Positions 27,091 to 37,478 of a stretch of 64,000 nt of DNA are shown here, in pieces (within the stretch, counting starts at the first letter, position 1; each line of letters starts with the position of its first letter). The DNA lies in the NCBI GenBank assembly GCA_019456165.1, contig VRUJ01000005.1:1-64000 (forward strand), read 5' to 3'. Under the pieces are notes generated by a model. That model had not been told where the DNA came from. It ran no database searches and worked only from the letters and a program-made list of their open reading frames with translations. The DNA comes from Chloroflexota bacterium (GTDB lineage Bacteria; Chloroflexota; Anaerolineae; Anaerolineales; UBA11579). The translations under genes and the position numbers were made by a program.

Positions 27091-27356
27091 CGGTACTATT
27101 GATTATCAAGCCAATGGGTCAGCAATAATAACGCATTATGGGAACTTAATGAACGGCTATTAAATCAGGAACGCTCCTAACCAAGGGGTCACATCCTATT
27201 TTCTCAATCTAATTACTGATTATTTCGGATATACAAATCGAAGCCGAACTGGAATATCCCGCCCAGCATCAATCCATAAATTGTTTTTGTTGTATAATCT
27301 TTACTTGGCCATATTGATTGCATTAATTCATCTCAAATGCTTTGAGGACGTGCAAA

Positions 27357-28469
27357 ATGACGAAAGAGAATATCAGACTGATATCCAGCTATCTGGATAA
27401 GATAGATAGCCACGGTCTCAAACTTGTTCTCGCGTTGCTCGTGCTGGCCACTTTGGCATGTATGGCCACGCAAGGCAATGCGGTGGAGGAAACCGACGAG
27501 CCCTCCGAGCAATCCGAATCCAGCGTGGTCACTGAACCCACCCCAGGAGAGACCGAGATATCAATTGACGATCCCACTGAGGAAACCAGCACCGGCATTA
27601 GCTCCACGCCTGAGGAGGAGCAAGTTATTTTCAACCGTCGCGCCACCGGCTCTGGTACAGCCTGGGTGGATGGTGAGCCGTATTCATTCGAAATTTTTCT
27701 CTGCGGATGGGGTGTTAGTTGGTCTGATGAGGCTTACCCGCAAGATTCTGATGAAACAGCTTTCTACGGCGATGACCCTGGGCAGGACCGACAATTTACA
27801 GTTTTGGGGGCTGGCTTGCAGGATGATGAAGCCCTTTTCCATATTGGCCTCGATCTGTCTTATAGTTCAGGATTGGCCGATGTCTCATTCACCCGGCTTG
27901 ACAAATCCGACTCTGCTTTGAGTTGGGAAATTGGGAGCGGGCTGCTCTCTCCTGATAGGTTTGCGCTCAACGACGGAAATATAACTACCCCTAGACCGAT
28001 TAGAATACCAAGCCAGGATGACGTCCTAATACTCGTAGAGATTGCTGTCGATGCGACCTGTGTGACCTATGGAGGAACCTTCGACACCGAACGCGAGTTG
28101 CTTGCCGAGGCCATCGGCATGCCACTACCCGATCCTGGTCTGGGCGCTTTTGTTTTGGATGGACAAAGCTACCAGATCAATCCCGAAATTTGCGCCGCCT
28201 CTCAGGAATATTCAGCAGCCGAAATTGAAGGCGAAGGTGAGCAAGATGGAGAAAGCTACACGCTTTCTCTACGCATGTCAGATGGGTTTTCGCTCCTCTC
28301 CGTAACCTTCTCAGACCCTTACCGCCGACTAGATTTAGAGGATATCACAGACACATCTCTCATCATTGAGGGTACACGCGTGTACTCTTCTGCACCTTTC
28401 GAGTTAAGAGAATCGACTAACCTGGATTTTCCTGTGCATACCTTCTCCCTGGACATAACCTGTCCGTAG
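27357..28469 (+). CDS. Putative secreted lipoprotein
   Basis: 370 residues. The N-terminus has basic residues then LKLVLALLVLATLAC, a signal sequence with a lipobox-like TLAC end. It is followed by an acidic, Ser/Thr/Pro-rich low-complexity spacer (about 45-95) and a beta-rich extracellular part with a repeated 'SYxxxLxxxxG' character. No domain recognised. The start is the ATG at 27357 with GAGGAC upstream; the frame extends to TTG 27342 but that overlaps the ribosome binding site. Confidence 0.65.
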   Translation: MTKENIRLISSYLDKIDSHGLKLVLALLVLATLACMATQGNAVEETDEPSEQSESSVVTEPTPGETEISIDDPTEETSTGISSTPEEEQVIFNRRATGSGTAWVDGEPYSFEIFLCGWGVSWSDEAYPQDSDETAFYGDDPGQDRQFTVLGAGLQDDEALFHIGLDLSYSSGLADVSFTRLDKSDSALSWEIGSGLLSPDRFALNDGNITTPRPIRIPSQDDVLILVEIAVDATCVTYGGTFDTERELLAEAIGMPLPDPGLGAFVLDGQSYQINPEICAASQEYSAAEIEGEGEQDGESYTLSLRMSDGFSLLSVTFSDPYRRLDLEDITDTSLIIEGTRVYSSAPFELRESTNLDFPVHTFSLDITCP

Positions 28470-28607
28470 TCTTCGCTTGCTTCTAATACTGGCTTTTCGC
28501 CAAATTAATTCCAGCTAGTATAGAGTCTTTGTTATTTTAAGTAACACGAATAATATCAATACACGAATACATTATTTATAAATTCTAACCATAAGGAAGA
28601 ATATAAA

Positions 28608-28943
28608 ATGGATACAAAAATAATAGGTACATGGTCATACTTGATCTGTCTTGTCTTAGCCATGTTAACCGTATTTGTGAGAGTGGGTGATTGGTCGGTC
28701 CAGGTATTGATCATCTTGGGCATTTTAGCAGGCGGGTTTCATCATAAGAAAGGTGACCTGATACGAATCGGCTTAGCCTACCTGGTGCTCAGAATGGCAG
28801 GAGAAACAATGGGTGAATTGATAGCCGTTGGACCTTACATCTCAGACATTGTCACTGCCTGGGTGAACTTCCTTGGGCCGGTGGTTCTGACCGCCTACTT
28901 GATCTGGGGTACGCCTCAACTAATCGCAGCAAAGAATAAATAG
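28608..28943 (+). CDS. Small membrane protein
   Basis: 111 residues with three to four hydrophobic helices (about 9-27, 30-46, 53-70 and 83-103). AAGGAAG lies 8 nt before the ATG. No recognised family. It stands alone between the lipoprotein and the broken glycosyltransferase. Confidence 0.6.
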   Translation: MDTKIIGTWSYLICLVLAMLTVFVRVGDWSVQVLIILGILAGGFHHKKGDLIRIGLAYLVLRMAGETMGELIAVGPYISDIVTAWVNFLGPVVLTAYLIWGTPQLIAAKNK

Positions 28944-28997
28944 CATATGGTTATCTAAAAAAAAATCGTATTCATCCCCAGGCAATCGAACATACAC

Positions 28998-30083
28998 TCA
29001 GCCTCGGATTGCGCGTATATATTTTCTCATAATACCTTGCATCGAAAATCTATCCCGCCATGCTTGGTCAATAGTCTTAAAATTCCCATCTAAAATGTTT
29101 TCAATTGAAGCGGCTAATTGCTCTGAATCCCCAATAGGAACAATATCGCCATATTTGCCGTCTTCGAGGATCTCCTCCAGTCCGCTAGAAAAGTTAGTGC
29201 AGACAACCGGGTACCCAAGAGCTAATGCCTCAATCAAGACACTCGGTAATCCCTCATCTATTGAAGACATTGCTAATTCCTACACACTGGTAATATAGTT
29301 ATAAGGATTATTTACAAACCCTTTAAAATCCACGCGACTTTGAATTTCTAAGCTCTTTGTTAATTTTTCTAGTTCATCTTTAAGTTCCCCCTCCCCCATA
29401 ATAATCAGCCGTGCATCTTTATTTATTAGTACGTTTTTAAATGCATGGATAAGGGTAGGGTAATCCTTTTGCTGGTTCAAGCGACCTATAGCCAGAATTA
29501 CAGGCATGTTTTTATCGTTGAGCCAAGGATGGTCATTTTCTAGCTCAGCAAGCTTAAATATTTTTGAGGGTAAGATTGGATTACAGATCACCTCAATTCT
29601 GGATCTTGAAATATTAATATAACTTGCCAAGTCGTCGGCAACTCCATTCGAAACAGCAATGATTTTGTCTGCCCGGGGGATAATAATAGTAAGCAGCAAG
29701 CGTTCTAGATATTTTTTAATTGGAGATCTTTTATGTAAGGAGGTAGTATTTTGAAAAGAAACTATTGAGCGGGTTTTTGATCTCAAAAAAATTTTAGACA
29801 CCAAAGCAACAATATTTGCGAGGTCTAACATTGATAATAAAGCGCTGGGTTTTTCCCGCTTCAAATATTTAATCAGGGGAATAACGCAAAAATATAATTT
29901 GGGTTTATTAAAGTGAATAATATTAATTTCTGGTAACATCAAGTCGTCATATGCGATAACGTTTTCTGCCAACAGTAAATCGACCTGAAACCCATTTTGG
30001 ACCAAATAATTAGCAATATTAACCATTGCGAACTCAGCCCCTCCCCCAGCCAGATTTTCCATAAACAATGCAACTTTACTCAA
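28998..30083 (-). pseudogene. Family 4 glycosyltransferase interrupted by one amber codon
   Basis: From TTG 30083 the frame encodes a GT-B enzyme: LFMENLAGGGAEFAMVNIAN at the start, AVSNGVADDL, VILAIGRLNQQKDYPTLIHAF, then NPYNYITSV, TAG (29282-29280) and, still in frame, ELAMSSIDEGLPSVLIEALA to the end at 28998. The joined length (about 361 residues) is normal for the family, and the stop falls inside the donor-binding motif that normally reads like 'ADLFVLSSxxEGLP'. So a single nonsense change, or a read error, is the only defect. It would have added a sugar in surface polysaccharide synthesis. Confidence 0.8.
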
Positions 30084-30619
30084 AACGATTATTCTCTTAT
30101 ATTTTTTTTCATTCAACCATCCCAAAATAAGGGCTTTGGAATTATACCGCAGGCAATATTTTGGCATATCAGTTTGTGAATCCATGAAGGAGAGATCGTG
30201 GGTGTTGTGGAGAACAATATTACTTCTCTCCAAAGGAGTTCGCCATGCGAACACCTCATCCTCTACCCCAATTACAAACCTTAGCATTTACAAATCATCA
30301 CTAAGCGGTTTTTGTTCAAAGATCATACCCTAGCCTCTCGTCGCCAGCCTCTTGTATAAATTGTTTTTACGGTATAATCTCAACCAGGTCTTTTTGATTA
30401 CATCTTTTTCACCCAAATGCTCTGGCGACATATATTTCAGATCCTTAGAAATTTGGGATTGGGTTGATTTATGAGATCAATTTTGAATACTAATTCTATG
30501 GATGCCATCGGACGGGATCAAGTCTAGTTAGAATAAGGGAGTGGGGATTTGGTAGTGGCGTCCCAGATCTTTTACCCACGAATGAAGGGCGAAAACCCGC
30601 ATAATGCAAGGAGGATCTA

Positions 30620-32728
30620 ATGCGTGCCGTTGAACCAAATCAATCCGGAAAACTAAAGCTTGAAGGGTACCAGATTGGATTCGAAACCTTTGGCGACCCC
30701 AAAGCCCAACCTGTCTTGTTGCTGCCCACCTGGCAGATCGTCCACAGCCGGCATTGGAAGATGCAGGTCCCCTTCCTTGCGCGTTCCTTTTACGTCATCA
30801 CATATGACGGGCCAGGCAGCGGCGGGGGTGAGCGCGCTGACGATCTAGCCGCTTACCAATCCGACCGCATCGTAGATCAAGGCATTGGTTTGCTGGATCA
30901 TCTTGGCGTGAACGAAACTGATGTGATCGGTTTTTCTCGCGGCAGCAGTTATGGTATCTGGTTAGCGGCCCGCTACCCGGAACGAGTCAATAAGATGATC
31001 CTGATTGGTAATTTTGTCACCCCAGGCTTAGCGCCCTCGCCAAATCCAGATTTTCAAAAAAAGCGTAAAATGTATGATGGCTGGGAAAAGTATAATGCCC
31101 ATTATTGGCGGGAAAACTATAAAGACTTCTTGGAATTTTTCTTCGGAGAGTTTTTTAGTGAAGCGCATTCAACCAAAGGGTTCGAGGATTGTGTCGGATG
31201 GGGACTGGAGACCACATCTGAATTTCTCATTCATTCGGTTGAAGATCCTGTCGGCCGATTTTCAAAATTGCCTGCAAAAGAGGCCATTGAAAAAGTTCGT
31301 TGCCCAGTTCTTCTTATTCATGGGAGCGACGACCGCATTGTCGATATTGAAGGCAGTCAAAAGCTGGCTGAAGCGCGACCTGATTTTGAGTTCGTCACGA
31401 TCCAGGGCGCTGGTCATGGCCCACATGTCCGCGATCCGGTCAAAACCAACCTGCTTATTCAAGATTTTCTGGAACCTGCCAAACCCAAACAGCGAACCTG
31501 GCAGCGCGCCATGACGCGCCGTACTTCCCGCGCCCTTTACATTTCCAGCCCGATTGGGCTTGGGCACGTCCAGCGTGATTTAGCTATCGCCCGCGAACTG
31601 CGCAACCTGGTTCCTAATCTAGAGATCGAGTGGCTTGCCCAGCCTCCCGTTACTAATGTCTTGGAAAAAGCTGGCGAGAAGATCCACCCGCTGAGTCGAT
31701 TTCAAGCCTCCGAATCAGCGCATTGGGAGCAGTCCGCAGACGAACATGGCTTGCACTGTTTCCAAGCCTGGCGCGAAATGGATGAGATCTTTCTAAGCAA
31801 CTTCATGCTTTTCCTTGAAGCCGTGCGTGAAACCCCGTATGATTTGTGGATTGGAGATGAATCTTGGGAAGTGGATTATTATCTACACGAAAACCCTGAA
31901 CTCAAGACTGCTCCATATGTCTTCTTGACCGATTTTTTGGGTTGGATTCCGATAGACCGATCGAAAGGCTCTCATGAGGCGTATTTGACGGCTGATTATA
32001 ACGCCGAGATGATCAAACAGGTCGCCCGTTTTCCGCGCGTGCGCGATCAAGCCCTTTATGTCGGTGACTATGAGGACATCATCCCTGAACGTTTTGGCCC
32101 AAAACTACCTCACATCGCTGACTGGACGCGTGAGAACTTTACTGATGTTGGCTACGTGATTCCCTTCGACCCCGCCGATTATTCGGATACAAAAGGATTG
32201 CGCACCCGCCTTGGATATGACCCCGATCAACCCTTGGTCTTCTACGCTGTCGGCGGCACGGCTGTTGGTAAAAAGATGCTTCACAAGGCTGTTGATGCCT
32301 GGCCTTTAATCCATCGTGAACGCCCCGAAGCGCACTGCATTGTGGTGGCTGGCCCACGGATCGACCCGGATAGCTTACCGAAACACACTGGAATGGAGGT
32401 GAAGGGCTATGTACATAACCTTTTTGAACATCTGGCTGCCGCTGACCTCGGTGTGGTGCAAGGCGGGCTGACCACAACCATGGAACTAACGATCAACCAG
32501 CGGCCCTTCATCTACTTCCCACTTAAAAATCACTGTGAGCAAGTTTATCATGTGGCTTACCGGTTGGATCGTTACAAGGCTGGACGGCGTCTCGATTATG
32601 CAGAGACCAGCGTAGAAAGTTTGGCTCAGGCCGTTGTAGAGACTTTGGATACCGACACTAGTCAATACCTTTCACTGGCTCCAACAGCCGCAAAAAGAGC
32701 CGCGACCTTGATCGCCGAACTGCTTTGA
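30620..32728 (+). CDS. Alpha/beta-hydrolase fused to a UDP-glycosyltransferase-like domain
   Basis: 702 residues. Residues 1-290 are an alpha/beta-hydrolase: nucleophile Ser106 in GFSRGSS, acid in HGSDDRIVD and His in GAGHGPHVRDP. Residues about 310-700 are a GT-B glycosyltransferase of the MGT/MurG type: SPIGLGHVQRDLAIARELR and late AADLGVVQGGLTTTMEL, where the donor-site GG is kept. CAAGGAGG lies 7 nt before the ATG. A single polypeptide that could both hydrolyse an ester and transfer sugar suggests processing of one small molecule. The substrate is unknown. Monocistronic. Confidence 0.8.
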   Translation: MRAVEPNQSGKLKLEGYQIGFETFGDPKAQPVLLLPTWQIVHSRHWKMQVPFLARSFYVITYDGPGSGGGERADDLAAYQSDRIVDQGIGLLDHLGVNETDVIGFSRGSSYGIWLAARYPERVNKMILIGNFVTPGLAPSPNPDFQKKRKMYDGWEKYNAHYWRENYKDFLEFFFGEFFSEAHSTKGFEDCVGWGLETTSEFLIHSVEDPVGRFSKLPAKEAIEKVRCPVLLIHGSDDRIVDIEGSQKLAEARPDFEFVTIQGAGHGPHVRDPVKTNLLIQDFLEPAKPKQRTWQRAMTRRTSRALYISSPIGLGHVQRDLAIARELRNLVPNLEIEWLAQPPVTNVLEKAGEKIHPLSRFQASESAHWEQSADEHGLHCFQAWREMDEIFLSNFMLFLEAVRETPYDLWIGDESWEVDYYLHENPELKTAPYVFLTDFLGWIPIDRSKGSHEAYLTADYNAEMIKQVARFPRVRDQALYVGDYEDIIPERFGPKLPHIADWTRENFTDVGYVIPFDPADYSDTKGLRTRLGYDPDQPLVFYAVGGTAVGKKMLHKAVDAWPLIHRERPEAHCIVVAGPRIDPDSLPKHTGMEVKGYVHNLFEHLAAADLGVVQGGLTTTMELTINQRPFIYFPLKNHCEQVYHVAYRLDRYKAGRRLDYAETSVESLAQAVVETLDTDTSQYLSLAPTAAKRAATLIAELL

Positions 32729-32869
32729 ATCCTTAGATATCACATTCTTCCAATCTGTTTATTGATGTATGCTGTCACCTAGAGTCGTGTATGTAGACAA
32801 ACAAACTTTGGAAAGATCATTGGGTATAACTGTTGGACAATAATAATACGGCAACTTATATTTCAAACT

Positions 32870-32956
32870 TTGGATCCATTATCACTATCACCCGAGGAAT
32901 TTGAACTCGAAATTAATCGACTATTAGAAGAAGGAGCAGGGAACAAAGATTGTTAA
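32870..32956 (+). pseudogene. Short ORF remnant in the 32.7-33.1 kb gap
   Basis: 28 codons from TTG 32870: LDPLSLSPEEFELEINRLLE and a short tail, then TAA. The sequence looks like the beginning of an N-terminal domain rather than noise, but nothing follows. No clear ribosome binding site. The rest of the 32729-33118 gap shows no gene. Confidence 0.25.
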
Positions 32957-33118
32957 ATAATAACCCATAGCGAAATCGTTTAACTCAATCTACACTCTCT
33001 TACATGTTTTATTGAATCCCCTCACAGTAGGCTGTGGGGAATCCAACGGGTATCCATTCTTGTACGTCTTGAAATAAAATGGGACAAAGAGGCAAATTAG
33101 TTAAAAGACACTTTTTTA

Positions 33119-34729
33119 TTAATCTAATCGATTTGTAACCTCTAGAATGAAGTGTTTTTTTGCATACCCTAGGAAATAACTTCTATCTTCTAGCAATTCG
33201 AAATTTGCTCCAAACTCCAAATTAAATAAAACGCGAAATGAATTAATAGGTGTGATGGTTGGATATAACCAGCCATCATCTCCATCCGGGAAATAATAGG
33301 CGTTTAGAATCGACATGCGTTCTTTCATATTTGTAGTCTCAGGGGAGGCCCAATCATGATATGCCCCTGGACCGTGATCTCCTTGAATGATAATTATCGG
33401 TTGTGTTGTTGATGAGGCAAGGATTTTTTCAATCGCAGATTTGAGCAGAGTATTGATATAAATCAACTGGCTTCTGTACCCCGAGATATATTCTTCCCTT
33501 GAGCCATAATTGTTGACCCAACCAGACGAGTCCGAAAGAGTAAAGACTCTCATTTTGATTAGATGTTGTCCATCTTCATCGAAAACGAATGGAGGATGAG
33601 GAGACACAATGTGAGCAAAAATAAAGTGGCTGCCTTCATTTTGTGTAAAATCAGCCAGGTGTTCAAAGGTGAAAACTATTCTTTCCCGATGCTCTTCAAA
33701 TTCTGAAGCTTCAAAAGGTGGAAGCAAGAAACTATCCTTAAATAAACCTAACGTACTTGTGTAGAAAAGAAATGACTCAAATGAATTAAGTCTTATTTTA
33801 AAACCCATGAGTGTAAAATTCGTTGATGGTTTTTCAAGAGAAGATGGCTTTAGGTAGGAATCAGAATCTGTAATCTGGGAAGGTTCAAATCCACTGTCAA
33901 AAGTTACAAACTGATATCCATTCTGTTCAATGAGTTGTCTAACGGTACTGTGCTTAATTGCAACCCCCAGAAATTTATTGCTCAGCTCCACTCCATTATT
34001 TTCTGCCAATGCTTCAACAAAGGAAAGGTTTAATGAAGACGCCATGGAATGAATAGTACGACTGTAATTTGTATAGCTCTCCTCTGCAACATAAAATCCT
34101 CGAGTTTCTAGATAAGAAATCAAATCATTATTGTCGAAAGAATAGAGCTCATTCAAAACATCAGCACGTCCATAGCCATCCAGAATGATATAGTAAATAT
34201 CTGGCCTGTTCTCCCTGGAAAATTGGGATTCACGTACAATTTCAGTATTGATGGAAATTTGTTGGATATCTTCAGCCATGAACTGTTGGATTTGATAATT
34301 TAGGATCGTATACAAAGTAATTAGTAAAGAAGTTAAGGAGATCAAGTTTGTTATTTTTGTTCCTTCAGAAAGATTCATCCTTGTCTTTGTTACAACCCAA
34401 ATTGATAAAACTAGAAGCAGCCCCCAAATAGGTATAAGAAATCTATGTCGTCCAAAAGAATAGCCCAGAATGATCCATGGTTGTGAGATAGTGCGGAAAT
34501 GTGAGTATGTGAAAAATAGTATGATGGATGCAGAGGCAATCAATGCTGCCCGTTCCTTGCTTTTTGTAAATAAGTTAATAACTTCAACAAGGAAAAATGC
34601 TACTATAATGGAAATTGTAATAAAGCGAAAAGACTCATAGATAGGAAATTCTTCAATATTCGAAGCCATCAGAGCGATAATGGGGTAAACTGCGAACAAT
34701 AAAGGATGTAATATTAATTTCTCCCTCAA
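33119..34729 (-). CDS. Membrane sulfatase-fold protein (LTA-synthase/phosphotransferase-like)
   Basis: 536 residues. About five membrane helices (1-155) precede an extracellular alkaline-phosphatase/sulfatase-fold domain: PDIYYIILDGYGRADVL (metal-binding Asp), NYSRTIHSMASSLNLSF with a likely Thr nucleophile, HFIFAHIVSPHPPFVF and IIQGDHGPGAYHDW. Relatives add phospho-groups such as phosphoglycerol or phosphoethanolamine to surface polymers. It sits among envelope membrane genes. Substrate unknown. Start has AGGAGGTCATTTTG upstream, well placed. Confidence 0.75.
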   Translation of the reverse strand: MREKLILHPLLFAVYPIIALMASNIEEFPIYESFRFITISIIVAFFLVEVINLFTKSKERAALIASASIILFFTYSHFRTISQPWIILGYSFGRHRFLIPIWGLLLVLSIWVVTKTRMNLSEGTKITNLISLTSLLITLYTILNYQIQQFMAEDIQQISINTEIVRESQFSRENRPDIYYIILDGYGRADVLNELYSFDNNDLISYLETRGFYVAEESYTNYSRTIHSMASSLNLSFVEALAENNGVELSNKFLGVAIKHSTVRQLIEQNGYQFVTFDSGFEPSQITDSDSYLKPSSLEKPSTNFTLMGFKIRLNSFESFLFYTSTLGLFKDSFLLPPFEASEFEEHRERIVFTFEHLADFTQNEGSHFIFAHIVSPHPPFVFDEDGQHLIKMRVFTLSDSSGWVNNYGSREEYISGYRSQLIYINTLLKSAIEKILASSTTQPIIIIQGDHGPGAYHDWASPETTNMKERMSILNAYYFPDGDDGWLYPTITPINSFRVLFNLEFGANFELLEDRSYFLGYAKKHFILEVTNRLD

Positions 34730-35267
34730 AATGACCTCCTCAGCCTAGATAAATGAACCTCAATTGCTTTGGTATAAAAATAAACCATTTATGGGAATCC
34801 ATAGTATATCATTAACTCCTGACATGTCTCGCTGGATGGTATGTTTAGTTTCGGTTGTTGAAGCGCTTAGGCTTTGGTGCAACGTTGGCCTAATTAGGGA
34901 AGAAGTATATTCTAAATGAAATACCAAGATGGGAATCTTTTCTTAGAGTTTTATTACTAGACCTTCACAAAATTTCTCGAGTTGATCTACCATAATGATA
35001 GGAACTAATATTGGGAGCAGTTCAATAACCCTCTAAACCCGGTGTTTAGAATCTTTATCTTTTTAGACAATAGGGTGGACTCCCCATCCGAGAGGTCGGG
35101 CATCTTCATCCCTTATTTCCTTCTCAACTATACCTAATACTATGGGATCTATTTGGAACCCAATTGGAATAACGCCTATAACCGTTCGTTTCTAGTTCGA
35201 CCCTTTCCAGACCTGCAAATAATTTACTGCGCCTTAATCGATAAAAATATTTCACTGAAGTGTAGTG
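34730..35267. other. Intergenic, no gene recognised
   Basis: About 540 bp upstream of the sulfatase-fold gene. AT-rich, with no frame that shows a recognisable protein. It leads into a tRNA-like remnant. Confidence 0.5.
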
Positions 35268-35331
35268 ACAACCGGATTTAAACCCCCAACTGGGAGGTCG
35301 TTGGTTCAAAACCCTCCATTCCAACTTAGAA
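35268..35331 (+). pseudogene. Degenerate tRNA-like 3' remnant
   Basis: GGGAGGTCGTTGGTTCAAAA is what the variable loop and T-arm of a tRNA look like and is followed by CATTCCA as an acceptor 3' strand. The D-arm and a matching 5' acceptor are absent and the T-stem does not pair cleanly, so it cannot fold as a tRNA. A strong terminator follows at 35336, as expected after a tRNA gene. Confidence 0.35.
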
Positions 35332-35335
35332 CCCG

Positions 35336-35384
35336 AAAAAAGACCTGATTTGCTGAGTGTTTATCGTAAATAGGGTCTTTTTTT
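35336..35384 (+). terminator. Intrinsic terminator
   Basis: AAAAAAGACC (35336-35345) pairs with GGTCTTTTTT (35374-35383) across a 28-nt loop that has further weak pairing, ending in a T-tract. Plus-strand orientation, just after the tRNA-like remnant. Confidence 0.7.
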
Positions 35385-35518
35385 AATGTGGATCTGAAAT
35401 GGGATTCATCTATCAACAGGCACATTATTTTTAATTTACATTAATACAAATCAATTGAACACAGATTGGGAGAAAAGTCCCCCTTTTTTGCTCATCGGGT
35501 TACCATCTGCCAGCAATT

Positions 35519-36970
35519 TTATTCTAGGTTTTGATAGGCAGTCTGGTCATTTTCCAAAGATCTCAAAATAAAAAAACTAGCGATATAAATGCAACTATTT
35601 ACTGAAAGCATTAGACGATCTACCGAGGTTTCTAAATGCCATACCAAGTCGTGTGGAGTAAGCAAATAAATTATTATGATTCCCAGGCAAAATATTCCAG
35701 CTGCTACCAGAGCTGGAAGGCTTTCCCCCACGAATGCTTTTTTGTTTGCTGCGGAGGTAAAATAGATTAATCCCAACATAATTAGAGATGCTTCGATTTG
35801 CTTAAAAACCATTACGAAAACAAGTTTATATGACCCATCATTCAACCGGCTAACAATCCGCGACCATGATTGGATCCCAATCTCCAAGTCATTTGATAGA
35901 TTCCAATTTTGTTTATATATACTCCAGAGCACGAAAGGCAGTATTGCTACTAATCCCGCAAGATAATACTTGCCTCTTTGAAGTATAAGTTTTCGGCTAA
36001 AGTGGATTTTTTTCCTAAAAAGAATGTTTATTAAAATTATCGCACAGAGTCCGCTAAATAATGCTAAAACCCCTTCATTCTTAATATAGAGAAGAACGAA
36101 TAAACAACTAAATCCTGAAATAAGATCTATGGGTCGAGAGAATTTGATATATCTGCCGAATAAAAGCATGGCAAGAGAAAAGTAAAGCGCAAAATAGCCA
36201 TCCAGGTATCCGTTCCAAATCCATTGGGAAAAACTAAAAGGTAGAAGCAAAAGCAGGATACCAAAACTAAATGTGTGGCGTGCAAAAGTAAACAGCCAGA
36301 TCGTAGCAGGAACGAGCATGAAAAAGAGTGAAGCTTTAGGGATGTATTCATTCCAAAAACCCACCAAATTTGCTACTTGTGCAGCTATTGCTGGAACAAG
36401 TTTAGGGTAATCTATATGTGAAAAACTTACAGAAGGATGTTGCCAGCCTGCAAATTGACCGATTGAGTTTGCATAATAGATCATTTTTGCATGAAAAAAC
36501 CAGATGGAGCGAGCATCCCAAGCGGTTAGCGGTTTAGTTAAAATTGGACTCAGGAAGAGTAAGCAAACAAAAGATATTCCGATCCATCTAAAGAACAATG
36601 CTTGCGTTAGAAACTGTCGCGGTGTATTTTTGAAAATACTTACAACCCAACAAAAAAGACCGCTTATCGAGACAATGCTTCCGATAATGAGGCTGATATC
36701 CAGGGTTTGAAAAAACAAGATAATTCCATAGTTTATGATCAAACCAGTCGTCAACATTAAGGGTATCTCTTGTATTGGTTGAATATTTCTCCTCTTAGTT
36801 ATTAGACTTCCATGTAATAAAGGACCAGTAATTAGCCATCCTTGACCTAATAAAAATACAAACCCTGAACTAATGAGAAGCAATAACTTTCCAGTATTAA
36901 TTGCAGTAAACAAGTACCACATCCTTCGTTTCGTCAATTCTTTCACAGGAGGAAAAGTCATCAATTTCAT
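35519..36970 (-). CDS. Polytopic membrane protein, GT-C glycosyltransferase-like
   Basis: 483 residues with about 11-12 hydrophobic helices. After the third helix pair the loop LTAWDARSIWFFHAKMIYY carries the acidic residue and aromatic run seen in GT-C membrane glycosyltransferases that use lipid-linked sugars, and IDYPKLVPAIAAQ resembles the next family block. The start overlaps the upstream gene by 74 nt from ATG 36970; ATG 36922 is an alternative that shortens the overlap to 26 nt. Family assignment is by pattern only. Confidence 0.6.
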   Translation of the reverse strand: MKLMTFPPVKELTKRRMWYLFTAINTGKLLLLISSGFVFLLGQGWLITGPLLHGSLITKRRNIQPIQEIPLMLTTGLIINYGIILFFQTLDISLIIGSIVSISGLFCWVVSIFKNTPRQFLTQALFFRWIGISFVCLLFLSPILTKPLTAWDARSIWFFHAKMIYYANSIGQFAGWQHPSVSFSHIDYPKLVPAIAAQVANLVGFWNEYIPKASLFFMLVPATIWLFTFARHTFSFGILLLLLPFSFSQWIWNGYLDGYFALYFSLAMLLFGRYIKFSRPIDLISGFSCLFVLLYIKNEGVLALFSGLCAIILINILFRKKIHFSRKLILQRGKYYLAGLVAILPFVLWSIYKQNWNLSNDLEIGIQSWSRIVSRLNDGSYKLVFVMVFKQIEASLIMLGLIYFTSAANKKAFVGESLPALVAAGIFCLGIIIIYLLTPHDLVWHLETSVDRLMLSVNSCIYIASFFILRSLENDQTAYQNLE

Positions 36971-37478
36971 TATGCGAGATTATGAAATAAGATGAAATGG
37001 GCTCAATTTTTATTGGCCAAATCCCTTCAATGATGCGTTGTATTCCTAGGCCTTCCTCATACTGATTTGATAATTGGTAATTGGAAATATTATTCCTATG
37101 TAATAGCTTGAGCATCTGCTGAACTTGACTTGGTAATACTTCTCTCCCTGTGTCGGGGCTGAGGATATTACTTAAAGCCCCACCAGGATCATTTATAGTA
37201 TTTAAATCCGACTGTTTCACCTCCATGAGAGTATCTATCGCTGGTGTTGCAAAAAATACTATTACCAAGAAAAGTAATGTGACAATCCTAGAGGGTAGTG
37301 GACGAGAAATGATTAATGTGAGAAGAAAAAAAACAATAAATATTACAAAGTATTTATTCCCCAAAAAAAACTGGCTTAATCCCCAAAAGCCAAGAAGACT
37401 AAAATGCGCTAACTGTTTGAGGTTGTCTGAAGATTGGAAGTAATTTGTAATATAATTCTTGAGTTTTTTTATTTTCAA
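36897..37478 (-). CDS. Hypothetical membrane protein
   Basis: 193 residues: three hydrophobic helices in the first 85 residues (HFSLLGFWGLSQFFLG, FVIFIVFFLLTLII, IVTLLFLVIVFFATPAI), then a soluble C-terminal part of about 105 residues ending VVLVYCN. No recognised family. The overlap with the downstream GT-C-like gene suggests they are co-translated. It may be an accessory subunit for the glycosyltransferase. Confidence 0.5.
   Translation of the reverse strand: MKIKKLKNYITNYFQSSDNLKQLAHFSLLGFWGLSQFFLGNKYFVIFIVFFLLTLIISRPLPSRIVTLLFLVIVFFATPAIDTLMEVKQSDLNTINDPGGALSNILSPDTGREVLPSQVQQMLKLLHRNNISNYQLSNQYEEGLGIQRIIEGIWPIKIEPISSYFIISHNEIDDFSSCERIDETKDVVLVYCN

Noticed and set aside
35124-35324. 66-codon minus-strand frame over the tRNA-like remnant
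   Set aside because: It covers the tRNA-like sequence, has no family and no ribosome binding site.
35268-35331. Functional tRNA
   Set aside because: T-arm-like sequence only; D-arm and 5' acceptor missing and the T-stem does not pair.
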